Shown: in pieces, positions 47,741-58,790 of the stretch
Position numbering within the stretch: position 1 is the first letter of the stretch
How the letters are laid out: every line of letters starts with the position of its first letter
From: Pyxicephalus adspersus
Taxonomy: Eukaryota; Chordata; Amphibia; Anura; Pyxicephalidae
Reading direction: 5' to 3'
Assembly: GCF_032062135.1 (NCBI RefSeq)
Contig: NC_092858.1
Location: 163,302,370 to 163,366,369, forward strand
Length of the DNA stretch: 64,000 nucleotides
Notes under the pieces: generated by a model
Databases searched by the model: none
Seen by the model: the letters and a program-made list of their open reading frames with translations, nothing else
What the model was told of the DNA's origin: nothing
Made by a program: the position numbers and the translations under genes

Positions 47741-49156
47741 AATAAACTTGGCAAAGTAGTTTTAGACTTCCGCAGAAAGACTGTAAGTCTCCAACTTTTG
47801 TTTTGAAGCACCTGAAATGTATTTAGCTAATCAAACTGAAAGCTAAATTGGCCTTTATTACATTACGATGTTTACATTCACATGGATGTCCAAAGTATTA
47901 TAGATTCTCTCTTAAGATTTCATGTTGTTTTAGTTGGAGATACTCAGTAACAGATAATACCCATAATCTCCACATTTGTACATGACGGTGTGTGTGCCGC
48001 TGTTCCGTAATGACTCTAATAATGTCTTAAACAAGGAGAAAAGTAGTGCGGCCCTGACTTAACAAGTTTAGAAAAGGTTCCTGTAGAGTTATAAAAGTCA
48101 CCGAGATTTACTGAGAGTGTCGGCTCTGCAGAACAAATGAGATAAGGTGTTACACTTTATTTGGACTCGTAAAGATCACATTGAGATCTTCAGACAGAAA
48201 TACAGGCGGGTGGAAGAAGTCACAACGCTATGACACAACTCATGCACTACGGAAAATGAAAAATTATACAACATAATTTTTAATTGCATAGTTTTTACTG
48301 ATGGCAGCTGGTATTATCACTTTTCCTGTAAATAAACTCTGCTGAAATAATGAAAGTAATATATTCTAATAAATGTAGTTTGGTTTTATTTGCTATTTCA
48401 GATTTTCTTGTGGCATGGCAAGGTTCACTAGGTGGGAGGGGGACCAGCTTCTCCTGGGTTGTACTGGGCAGAATTACTATCAATGTTTATGGCCAATGTA
48501 TGTTTCTGACTACTAGACACCAGGGGCTTGTATGTAGTCATTTGTTCAATGTCTCTTTGGACTATCAATTGGTCTTTCCAGGCACTGGATACATTTCCAT
48601 ACAGCTCAACTAATGGATGGTCACACATTTTACAGTAAGATTATATAGTCTTTGTATAATCAAGAGCAATGCAGTGCAAGTTTACACAATCCATTCTCTC
48701 TATTCAGGATGGGCCCCATACTACATCAATCTTGGTAAATCCAAAGAGAATGGAGTGGCCAGTATAAGACTTGGCAAACACAAAGGACAATGATAACATT
48801 TTAGGTACAACATCAATTACTAACTGCTGGTAAGAATGGGAAATATTTTCAGCATTTTGAAAATCATTCTCTGCAAATGCTTATTTGTGAAAATAGTTTT
48901 CGGTACAAGCTGTAATTTTGCATCCAACAATTGTAGTCCAAAATATATCTATTGCTCAGGCATGAAGGATCAGAAACAATGGTCATATTACTATAAAATT
49001 GTACAGGTCAGAAAAACTATTGCAATATAAATGTTACTATTCTTTGGTCACCTTAGGTGACCCTTTCCTTTCTATTTAGGGCATAATGAAATAAGGTACT
49101 TGAGGTGTTTGTCCAGTCAAACTTTTTTCTTAGTTTGGAAAGATTTAATGCTCTGA
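47741..49156. other. Unassigned, with candidate conserved element at 47930-48250
   Basis: No gene. Bases 47930-48250 are repeat-free with mixed composition (CCGTAATGACTCTAATAATG, CGAGATTTACTGAGAGTGTC, AAATGAGATAAGGTG) and could be regulatory. The remaining part shows nothing. Confidence 0.35.
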
Positions 49157-49374
49157 GGGCCTGATTTATTAAGGCTATCCAAGGCTGGTGAGGATACACT
49201 TTCATCAGTAAACCTGGGTGATCCAGCAAACCTGTAATGTGCATCTTAAAAGTCATTTGTTAGCAAATGTTTCCAATCTTGGACCACAGCCCCAGCCAGC
49301 TTGCTGGATCATCCAGGTTCTCTGATGATAATGTATCTTCCTCAAGCCTTGTAGAGCTTTAATAAATCAGGCCC
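49157..49374. mobile_element. Fold-back MITE, copy 6 (both ends intact)
   Basis: GGGCCTGATTTATTAAGGC at the left and CTTTAATAAATCAGGCCC at the right give near-perfect terminal inverted repeats. The arms GGTGATCCAGCAAACCTG and CTTGCTGGATCATCCAGG pair as well. It is the clearest copy for defining the family ends. Confidence 0.9.
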
Positions 49375-49401
49375 AGAGAGAGAGATGATTGACTGATATA
49401 A

Positions 49402-49728
49402 GGGGGTACAAACAATGACCTATTAGGGTGTTGGGGATATTCATACTTACCACCAAGCTAAGGGGGCACAGGTACCAACCACAAATCTAAGGGGGCACAA
49501 TCACTAACCACCAATGAAAAGGGGGCATAGACACCAACCACCAGTTTAAGGGTGAACAAAAAGTGACCACCAAAGTATTGGGGACATACTTAAAGCCAAA
49601 CTGGGGGGGGGGGGGGGCAGACACCAGCCATCAGTTCAAAGGGGTACAGACACTGACCACCAATGGAAGAGGACACAAACCCTGACTAACAAGGTAGGAA
49701 AGCAAAGACATTGAAGACCAATGTAAGA
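49402..49728 (+). repeat. 29-30-bp minisatellite with a poly-G interruption
   Basis: About 11 units related to GGGGCACAGACACCAACCAC / CAATCTAAG. One unit starts with a run of about 15 Gs (49604-49618). The array begins 27 bp after the fold-back MITE at 49157-49374. Confidence 0.85.
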
Positions 49729-50718
49729 TTGTTGCACCACACTGTTCCAGAAGTGATGCAGTAGACCACACAATAATGACAATAATAAAAAACATTAGCT
49801 AGTGTGTTTTGGGAGTCCCAGTCCCCCTTCACATTATGGCTAGGTAAACAAACAGAATATTATTACCTGAAAAATGAGTATATATATAAAATTATCTGTA
49901 TGAATTCCCCATATCCCCTTTTATCCCTGATATCAAAACTATAAAACCTAGAAAAACCAAAAGTATTTACTAGAAATATACCCCAACACTTGTTTATTTT
50001 GTGTGCCTGCATGGAAGGTTTAGAACAGTACTTGAATACCAAAAAATACATTGGGCCCCTTCACAACTTTTCAGTCTATTGAGGTAACTGTCCAAATGCA
50101 TGGCAATGTGCAAAGTACCACCTACTTCATAAACCTGCCTAAATAAAGAAATTGAACAGACATCCCACCATTGGAAGGAACTGTTGGCATCTTTGCCTTG
50201 TAAATTGTGTTCATTTACATGTGAAAAGAAGCTTAGCACTACCCCCCTTTATTGAAAAGTATGTATATTATGCCAGCTGCCTATTAAGTTATCAAATCAC
50301 ATAAAACAGTCCGATATCAAGAGATAGTGTTTTATTCCTTTCACTATAACCACCCATCTATCTTCCAGCCGTCATCTGTGTCTATTACTCAGATCCATGG
50401 TACAATGATGACTATCGATTATTTATAAAGCTGCAGCCTGTTCTGCTGTGTACATTGGGGGATAATAAATACACCGACATCATCCAGAGATAAAGACAGA
50501 TGCAGAAGGTGAAGAGGGCCTGAGCTGCCATAGTTTATAGCACTACTTATCATTGTCACATTAACCCGTGTTCAGTAATATGTCTTGATTGCTTTCTCTT
50601 GATACATTGTAGCTAAGTTGGAGTGTATTGTTCATAAAATATATATACTGTATATATATTTATATTACAAGTTCATAAAAACATACACCGCACAATAATA
50701 CCAGGGTACAATACAATT
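49729..50718. other. Unassigned; AT-rich
   Basis: Nothing recognised except a TA-rich tract near 50640-50660. Bases 50280-50590 are repeat-free and of mixed composition. Confidence 0.4.
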
Positions 50719-50904
50719 AGGAGATACAACAGACCAGTCCAATCTAATAATATAAAAGGGAGGAAAAAGAGGTAAGGCATCTCATTGTCTCATTTTTAGG
50801 AAACTATTGACAGGAGATACAACAGACCAGTCCAATCTAATAATATAAAAGGGAGGAAAAAGAGGTAAGGCATCTCATTGTCTCATTTTTAGGAAACTAT
50901 TGAC
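50719..50904 (+). repeat. Exact 93-bp tandem duplication
   Basis: Two adjacent 93-bp units (50719-50811 and 50812-50904) starting AGGAGATACAACAGACCAGT appear identical in every base by eye, unlike all other repeats in the window. Either a very recent duplication or an assembly artefact. Confidence 0.95.
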
Positions 50905-51278
50905 AACCTATGTCAGTAGATCATTCAAGAATTTTAAGTATCTTGAGAAGTATTTACATAAATAGTATTTACATACTAAGATGAGAAGTATTTACATACT
51001 ATGAATAAGCCATAAAAGCACTTTTCATAAGCCGTCATTCATTTATGTAACTTTAAGCATTGTTCAAAAAATAAATTACAAATTAGCAACAGAGACTTGA
51101 CTTTTGTATGTGAATAAAATCTTGGCGGGATGCAAGCTCTGTAATGTATACAACCAGCAAGTGTTTCTAAAATGTTGAGAATGAAGAATTTCATAAAAAA
51201 GTGGCTAAAGAGGTCAAGGAGGAATGGTATTTTACAGTTTCACTTGTTAAGAATATTTAAATGACCATAGCCCATTTT
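50905..51278. other. Unassigned
   Basis: AT-rich, with a small local repeat of TATTTACATA words near 50950-51000. No gene. Confidence 0.5.
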
Positions 51279-51405
51279 AGTGTTTCTCAACCAGGGTTCC
51301 ATGGAACCCTAAGGTTCCTCCAGAAGTTGCAAGAGGTTCCCTGAGCAATGAGCAGTTTGTGACTCTCAGGTCACTGGGCTCCCCAGCTCTTTTGTCCTTC
51401 AGAAG
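51279..51405 (+). mobile_element. hAT-type MITE, 5' fragment
   Basis: AGTGTTTCTCAACCAGGGTT, then AAGGTTCCTCCAGAAGTTGC, CCCTGAGCAATGAGCAG and CTCTCAGGTCACTGGGC. It stops where other copies would continue with the CCAATGATC block. Confidence 0.85.
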
Positions 51406-52139
51406 CCATTTAAAAAGAAAACAAGAGATTATCTCTCCTCTTGTCGCATGCTCAGTAAAATTAATTTAAAATCAATCAATGTGAATTTGACCCTGGTTAG
51501 TGCTGTAAACAATGCAGATCCCCGAAGAGTACATTCCTATAGAGAATCCATTAAGTGTACAGGAGGGCGGTTATGCTTTGGGTGAAGGAAATGAAGGCGA
51601 AAAAAGAATATTAATAGTATAGCATCTTCCTGCAATATCAAGGAAAGATATTAAACAAACCATAGCTGATTGAAGCTGATTGTGGCAGATGCAAAGTGTT
51701 CAGCTTTCATTCACATTGTTGATGTTTGCTAATGCACCAAGCCTGTTATATGTGTACTGCAGTACATTTCTATTCATTTTGAATTATGCCCTAATTATCA
51801 ATTACAGTGTAAAGAAACAAACCTGCCTGAGTGCACAAAAAAAGGAAAACACGTGAATGCACTGTACGTGTATTGTGCTGTTTTTGTTGGTTGATGGGCC
51901 ATTCAATGCAATGTGTATCAATGCATGAAAACAAATGAACATTCAGGAACTTGCTGAATCAAGTCTATAGGTGTAAACAGAACATCAATTACTACTTTAT
52001 AGAAATGAACTACAGTTTTAAATCAAATGTACTTATTTTATAGACTGTTGTACTTTATTTTTTACTCCCAGAATAGTATTGGTTAACTATGGAGGTAGCA
52101 TAACAGTAGTTTTTTGTCTTCTTTGAAGTAACCAGAACT

Positions 52140-52370
52140 TTGGGCTGAAGCTTTGTACACATGCTTGATTATTGTTACCCATGAGTTACAATTGTGATCA
52201 TCTCGGGTGAAAGTCTAGCATGTGTACAGAGGTCCCCAAACACCAACCTGTCCTGGCGGATCAATCAATGTTTGGTGGAGATGATCACTGTTCTTTCCTA
52301 TAGAGAAGGATACAATGGGGTGCCACTCACTCATCCTCTATTCTCCCTCCCTTCTCCTCTTCATTTGTTG
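52140..52370 (+). repeat. Dispersed repeat with TGTACAGCAGTCCCC core, copy 3
   Basis: TTTGTACACATGCTTGATTA then GCATGTGTACAGAGGTCCCC and TTCCTATAGAGAAGGATAC. The paired GTACACATG / CATGTGTAC words at both sides of a 60-bp block also occur in the minus-strand copies at 34800 and 37230. Confidence 0.5.
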
Positions 52371-52599
52371 ATTTTGCTAAGATAGTGAATGGGGTATAAG
52401 GCTTGGGCAGTGTTTGGGCCCAGCTGCTAGGTCAGAGTAGTTGTAGTGTGGCATCAAAGCTCCCTTCAATCTCAAATATCAAATGACACCAAAACATTTT
52501 GGTGGTGGCTATTCCAAAGGAGAGGCAAGTATAACGTGGCCAGCAGGTGGGCTTTAAATATACACTTCACCCAGAATGGGCAAGGTCACAAAGCTGGTA

Positions 52600-53170
52600 A
52601 AATTAACATATAATACATATACTTTTCAATGCTTAACTTCACACAATATTGACAAAACAAGACATTACCGTAGTGAATGTGAACATCACCACATGGCAAA
52701 CCTTGTGAAAAATCGCTCTCACTCTTCACTTCATCTTCATGACTAATTATTAACGGAAACATCCAGTGTTAGCATGCATGAAGCTCTGTTTGAAGTTTGC
52801 TGATTTCATTATGTCCTTCCCTTGTGTAGTGTACATTATGGAGTGGAGGAGGCACATAATTACAATGCTTAAACCAAGCACATTAGCTCAGCATGGGAAT
52901 AATGATAATGATCCGGTTGGCCATTGTATCCTTTGATGGAGAAATCACAACAAATTGTCCTTTTACTGGGAAGTCTGATATTCTGAATAAATTGAAGGCA
53001 AGCTTGATGAGAGGAAGTCACAAGCCATGACCATTGGCCGCCAAAGACGGCTCCTGAATCCTAGCACGTTTGCAATCAAGCTTGGAGACAACTAACTCAT
53101 CAGCAAATATCTAGCTGCCTAACCACACACGGTGTGGATAATTGAGATGTAAATGCATTAGGAATAATTG
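52600..53170. promoter_or_regulatory. Candidate conserved non-coding element
   Basis: A stretch of about 550 bp without repeats and rich in varied binding-site-like words: GACTAATTATTAACGG, CACATAATTACAATG, AATAATGATAATGATCC and ACCATTGGCCGCC. The longest such block upstream of grik1 in this window. Function inferred only from composition. Confidence 0.35.
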
Positions 53171-53504
53171 TCTGGCTGATAATATAACTAGAAGGTCGAG
53201 GGGTTCTTTTCCATCTTAATCCAAGCTTTGCCGTTCCTTGTTCATTTCTTGGAGTGATAAAGACCAGAACCAGAAGGAGAACCAAAAAATAAATGTGTTC
53301 TACAATTTCCTCCATTTGCCATTCCAATATGTCAGCTAAAATTATTCTATTCACTCACTATTGGGTCTTTGTATAAATGTTTTTACACTCATAGATCATA
53401 GATTCACACTTTTTCAATAGATTCAAATTAGAAAATGTATTAATCTTGGGTTAAAGTTTTATAAATCTTGTATGTAAAAATAATACATTTACCATTATAT
53501 GTTA

Positions 53505-53546
<42 letters not shown>

Positions 53547-54757
53547 GTACATATATAATAAAATCGTATTACTAATCAATAAAATACACTAATAATCTGC
53601 AGGGTTAACCAACCATGAAGTGAAAAAGTGTTTTTAGAACTCTCCCTAGTCTATTTTAGCATTTTTTAGATGGCTTTAGTTTTGACCACGTGCCAGGTAT
53701 TTTATTGAATGAAAGAAGCATTTTAGACAAAGTTTGTTCGCTCATGTTCATAATTATGCTACATGGACCCCTAACTCCAGTAAAAATTGTTTTGGATAGA
53801 GGATGAAAGAGGGGAAGTGTTTAAGTCAGGATTCCACTGCTGTATTTTACCCCATTGGGGATTGGACCAGAAAGTCAGGATTACTTTTGCAGAGATATAT
53901 AGAGAACAATACAAAAAAATTAAATTGTACCCTTGTATCTAAACTTTAAAGTGATTTTTTGGCCAGTCATTGGCATTATACAATGAAAAGTATTCTTTCC
54001 ATAGATAATATATTAATTTCACTTTTTAACCAGAACTGGAGGTTTCCTTTAACACAGCAAATTAAGTTCTATTACAGTGCTTTGACCGTGTGGCATATTC
54101 TGTAGATATTCTGTACATATTCTGTAAACTCTTCAGGATGTTGTGTATAATGTAGGCTGATTATTGTGCATACAACTCAGGATTTTGTTTCAGAGTCATA
54201 TAATTATCATCTCCACATATCTGAATAGTCGCCATCAGTGAGCATTGTTGTACCCAGCAGATCAGTGCTCTCTCTTTCCTCTGGAAAGTTGGGTAGACAA
54301 AAGTTTAAAAAGTTGCATCACTTTAGTTTTTCTTCTTTTTTCCTTCTTTTTAATGTGGGAATTGCATGAAGGAAAATTCATATGCAAATTCTTGTTAACA
54401 GAATAGAGTGGAGCTATGATAATGGAGACGGGGTTTGGTATGGTCAACTCCACTGGTCCTTGTTTCTTAATTTCCCTCTATACCAGTTCTGCAGTCTACA
54501 CTAATACTTTAGCATTCAACATTTCTGGGGTTATTAGGTACCCAAGTCCTGCATCACTCACCCTGGTTTCCTTTGTCAAGCTCTAGATTGACATGGAATA
54601 GAGCAGTGAATTAAGGTTTGGAGAATGGAACCACAGCATGGTTTTTGGCAGGAAACACAAAACTTCATCACCTAGCACTGCCTGGGTCAGCCTAGAACTG
54701 CATGGGTTAGGTGCTTCTTAGGCTAGAGAGGGAGGCTAGCTAGAAATTTGTACAATA

Positions 54758-55200
54758 CAGGGACCTGAGATGTGCAGGATTTTCGAAAATTCCGGATTTT
54801 TGAAAGTTATATATGCTGCATTGAATAAAATGAAAAAACACTAAATGAAATTACACTAAAGGAAAAGAAATTTAAATTTTATTGTTCATCAACTAAATAA
54901 AACAGTTTTATAGAATTTAAGTTCAACTAAACAAAATAGTAATCATTACTGTACCCTCGAAAAGAAGTTAAATCAGGATGATCATCTTCATGACTGACAG
55001 TAACAGCATCCTCAGCAGCAGGTACAGCTTCATTTTATGGAGGAAAAGCAAGACCTAACAGCTGATTCTGGGGTATAGCACCATCAAAACATAAACAGCG
55101 CCTCCAGAAAACAGTGTAAATTTGAAAATGCGCTCCGAAATCCATGCCGGAAAAATGAAGGATCGGGATTATTGAAGGCCGGATTTTTGAATGTCAACTG
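54758..55200 (-). mobile_element. pogo/Tigger-like element with a broken transposase-tail frame
   Basis: Flanked by TA on both sides (54756-54757 and 55201-55202). The left end CAGGGACCTGAG leads into TTCGAAAATTCCGG, and the inverted right end CAGTTGACATTC into AAAAATCCGGCC, a pogo/Tigger-type layout. On the minus strand a frame from ATG at 55145 to TAG at 54927 reads MDFGAHFQIYTVFW... and, after one in-frame TAA at 55035-55037, NEAVPAAEDAVTVSHEDDHP and a tail ending YYFV. An acidic C-terminal tail fits the end of jerky/Tigger transposases, the rest being deleted; exact family not confirmed. Confidence 0.6.
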
Positions 55201-55243
55201 TACATTGTTTAAAAATATGAGCAAGGGATATAGGCTTTGTCAG

Positions 55244-55441
55244 AACACACAGATTCCCAAGAAGATGTGGGAGTGGGTATATACTGCAATATCGTCTGTG
55301 AGCCCAACATATCCATTGACAGTTCTGAACTCGCAAAAAATGGTATTATGCCTGTTGAAGACATTGATGAGGGGACATTGGCTAATCTCCCACTGCTGTC
55401 CATCCTGATACCTGCCATGGAAGTCATTGGCAGGGGGGCAG
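55244..55441 (+). other. Exon-like open segment, unconfirmed
   Basis: 198 bases between a TTTGTCAG acceptor-like site and a GGCAG/GTAAGC donor, open in one frame (GVGIYCNIVCEPNISIDSS...). The opposite strand is open too. The pyrimidine tract is weak and I recognise no domain. It starts 43 bases after the pogo-like element. More likely chance or an old repeat than an exon. Confidence 0.2.
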
Positions 55442-56362
55442 GTAAGCTTGGGACACATGGCAGGGGTGGAGAGGAGAAGGGATTCATTACTTTTTTATAG
55501 ATGTAGAACTGATTATTTAAAAAAAAACTGTTGTCAAGTAACAGTAAAATTTTAAACTATCATGTTTGCTTCTGTTAAATGAATATATTTGACATTGGTT
55601 TAAGATATAGGCTCACAGAAATCTTTCTTTTCAGTGTCTAGGTAATAATTGTTTCATCAGGCAGGAAAATATCTCCAACATAGATATGAAAACAATTTAG
55701 ATTAGCAGAATAGAGAAAAGCTAGAACCAGTGCCAATTCTTTATTGCCGGTGTCACTGTTGGAGACTTTCACATTGTCAATGTGAGATTAATTAAAGGGA
55801 AAGCTCTCTAACAAAGCCCCTAAAACCAGTTAAAACCCAAAATGTAGGTTGGCTAGCCAGAAGCTGATTTTACACTAGCTCATGGCTCAGGTGTGGTCCA
55901 AAACATTTGTGCTCCTTCAATAAAGTAGTGTTTTGAAAAAGCCAATGTTATTGATCTCCTCTAACACTCTAACACTTTCATGAGCTGACCTTTCGTTATA
56001 AAATGCTTTGTACATACATAAAATACAACACAGACTGAATCTTCTACAAACATTATTTACATACAAATTCTTTCTCCATTTTTATGTTGAATCAGAAGCA
56101 ACATGGAGCTTGTCATGGTATTTTTCCAATGTACTAAGAGGGCCTCTAACAGTCATACAGTAGGGGATGCCATCTGTTGAACCAATCTCTAAACTATTGG
56201 GTACAAACACAGGTCAAGTGGCATTTCACCTATAAACTTACATATTGGTATTTTAATTGGTATTTATTTAGGTTCCCTATTATTAGTAAGCAGCTGTCAA
56301 GGTCATAAAATACTTTGTATTTTACAATTTATTCACTACAATCTCCTATTTTAGCATAAATA
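55442..56362. other. Unassigned
   Basis: Nothing recognised. AT-rich intergenic DNA up to the LTR at 56363. Confidence 0.5.
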
Positions 56363-57001
56363 TGTTATGGGACACTTATCTGGCCACTCTTGCATCACCA
56401 CTGTAATTTATGCCCTGTTTATTCTCTCTGGCAGTTTTGCTCGCAGCAGCAACGAGATCAAGGAATTAGTTGTCCGCCCTCTGCTCAGCAGCTCTCAGCC
56501 TCCCCTGCTTCCTTTTAGCCATGCAACCGGAGTTCCTTCTCAGCATCCCCAGCACATTCACTGTCTGAGACTGTGCACAGCTGAAGGGGATTTTAGGAGC
56601 AGATTGGTCCCTGGGTTCCGGGTGCTGGTGTGCTTATCTCTTGGATTTACGGTTGCCAACCCTGCCTGACCTTGAGATTGTTTGCTGCCTGGACTGACCT
56701 TGTGCCTGTGACCTTGACTCTGATTTGTACTTACCCTTGGATACCTCATCTGGTGGACTGATTCCTGTGTATGACCTCTGCCTCTGTTTTATGGGCTTGC
56801 CTCTGCATCTGTGGCTCCTTGTACTCTGTCAGTTCTTCCACAGGTGCCATCCTTTGCCAACAGAAGTCCTGGGGCCAACCGTGTGCAGGGATGGCATAAC
56901 CGACCTCCTGAGATTTAGCAGGGGCTTACTAAAGGTGAAAAGTGCGGCATTAAGTTGGGGGACTGGCATCTGGTGATCACTGGTGCTGGATCAGGCCCTT
57001 A
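56363..57001 (+). mobile_element. Solo LTR, family B, plus-strand copy
   Basis: Begins TGTTATGGGACACTTATCTG and ends CTGGTGCTGGATCAGGCCCT near 57001. Inverted relative to 29792-30329, with shared words CTCAGCATCCCCAGCAC, CTTGGATACCTCATC, CTGTTTTATGG, CAGAAGTCCTGGG and AAAGTGCGGCATTAAGTTGG. About 100 bp longer than the other copy, which has lost an inner part. Left flank AAATA versus AAATG after the end is a possible degraded 5-bp duplication. Confidence 0.75.
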
Positions 57002-58513
57002 AAATGTAAGAAAATGTATGTTATATGCAAACCAGGCGCTTTCAAAATGGTTCTTAGGCTGAAAGATATAAATTATTGAAGCAATCTAATCATCGTTTCA
57101 TTTTAGGTATTTCCCTAATGCAAGTAGTGTAGGTACCTGAATGAAATTGAGAAAGGAGAACCAGACCAAATATTGCGCTGCAATGCCACAAACATGCTAA
57201 AAGAAGGAGAGAGCAGAATAATATCGGCTCATTAGTCTGCTGCTTCATTGTTTACTGTTCAGTTACATGTTGGAAGTAGGGAGAAGATCTGTAAGGCTCA
57301 ATTCAGACCCACTGTGAGCCACATTGTTTTGCTTCTTATTGCATTTCAATGAATGGGAGAAATTGGGACCCTTTTATTTACACGGTTGTGCCAGATTGTG
57401 GCATGGTTCCCAAAGGTGGCATGTCGCTTTTGACTGTGCCATCGTTGTCTGAAAATTTGTCCCTTAGACTCAAAATTCTCAGTCCTCCTTTGCACCTTAT
57501 GACTTGGTATGTCCAGCAGGGATCATAAGATGCCTAAACTTGGCATTACATTGTGCTGTGTAATACCCCCATACTGAGACTTCAGAAAAACATATTGGAA
57601 AACAGGTGGTTACACTCAGCCATAGCATACAGTTCTTAGCTAAGGTTTGGTGGAAAAATGTCAGCACACTATAAATAAATAAAATAAATAAATGTAATAA
57701 AATAAAAAGGCAAATGGACCCAGCACCTGCGGCACCATCGCTTGAACAAAATTAAAATACAAGTCGTTATTTGTCAAGTGTCACAGTGTAGCAACTCGAC
57801 TGTCAGCACTGAAGCCCTTGTCAGCATGTATATTCCAATTACTTCCTTTCACTCCTGGAAATAGAAGTAATATTTGAGCCCTGAAAGCCCGGAGCTTGTA
57901 GCACATCTCTGCAAGCAGGCGATAGTGGATATTTCCCAGTTGTTCTGGGATATTTCAAATGATTCAGTAACAATAGATTTGATTTACATACGTCATCTGT
58001 AACAATAACGTATTGTAACCTGCCAGGAGATGGAGGAAAAGCTGACAAAAAAAGAAGGTTTTTTTTTGTTATTGCACAGCAAACAAGAGTTGTATTGTGA
58101 AAGCTGAAATTCTTTTTTAACTTGCAGTGGTTTAAATGGAAGAAAGCTTTTTGTAAATGTTGGATGGTGGAAAATCCAGCTGTGAGAAAGATGGGGTTCT
58201 TGTAGCATAATTGTTTGAGTTAGTTTGCTCTGTTGCTGTGTTAAAGTTAATAGATTTAGTTGATTGTTGCATTAGTTGTTCAAACTCTAAACATTTACAA
58301 TTCCACATCTGTAACACAAAATACCCAAATTAACCCAAGCAGTCATTTTTCTAATATAGAAAACTAAGGAAGACAGAGAAGTTAGTCACCCCATTCCTTG
58401 TTTCCTGTGCCCACTCCCTTAAGGTTCTATGCCCATCAGAGGCTTTATAAAATCAAATAAAAAAAGTCTGACAAACTGTCATTGACAGGTAAAAGAATAT
58501 TATTATGCAATAT
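57002..58513. other. Unassigned
   Basis: No gene. An (A/T)-rich AATAAA-type simple repeat lies at 57670-57710. Confidence 0.45.
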
Positions 58514-58790
58514 TTATCTAGTGGCAACACATTATGCAATGCTTTACAAAATCCATTGTCATGTCACTAGTTGTCTTTGGGCTCACAATCTAATGTCCCT
58601 ACCATAGTCATATTTCCTTAATACATTCTAAGTTCAATTTTAAGGGGAAGCCAATTAACCTAACTTCATGCTTTTGAAATGTGGGAGGAAACGCAGTCAA
58701 ACACGGTGAGAACCTGAAAACTCCATGCAAATAGAATTCTGGCTGAGATTCGAACCTGGGACCTAGCACTTGAAAGCCACCGTGCTGCCC
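58514..58790 (-). repeat. tRNA-headed SINE-like repeat, copy 2
   Basis: On the minus strand: GGGGCAGCACGGTGGC, the B box GGTTCGAATCTCAGCC, AATTCTATTTGCATGGAG and CCTCCCACATTTC. The A box region has lost about 15 bp compared with 63411-63729, so it could not drive Pol III transcription as it stands. Confidence 0.8.

Larger units (their letters stand above)
51406..54757. other. Unassigned, with a dispersed repeat, a candidate conserved element and a (TA)n tract
   Basis: Contains the repeat at 52140-52370 and the candidate element at 52600-53170, both listed separately, and a long (TA)n tract at about 53510-53575 that includes TATATGTACATATA. No gene. Confidence 0.4.

Noticed and set aside
49402..49728. 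CRISPR-like array
   Set aside because: Repeats run directly into each other with gradual divergence and no spacers.
55244..55441. A confident gene exon
   Set aside because: Weak pyrimidine tract, both strands open, and no known domain; kept only as a low-confidence observation.
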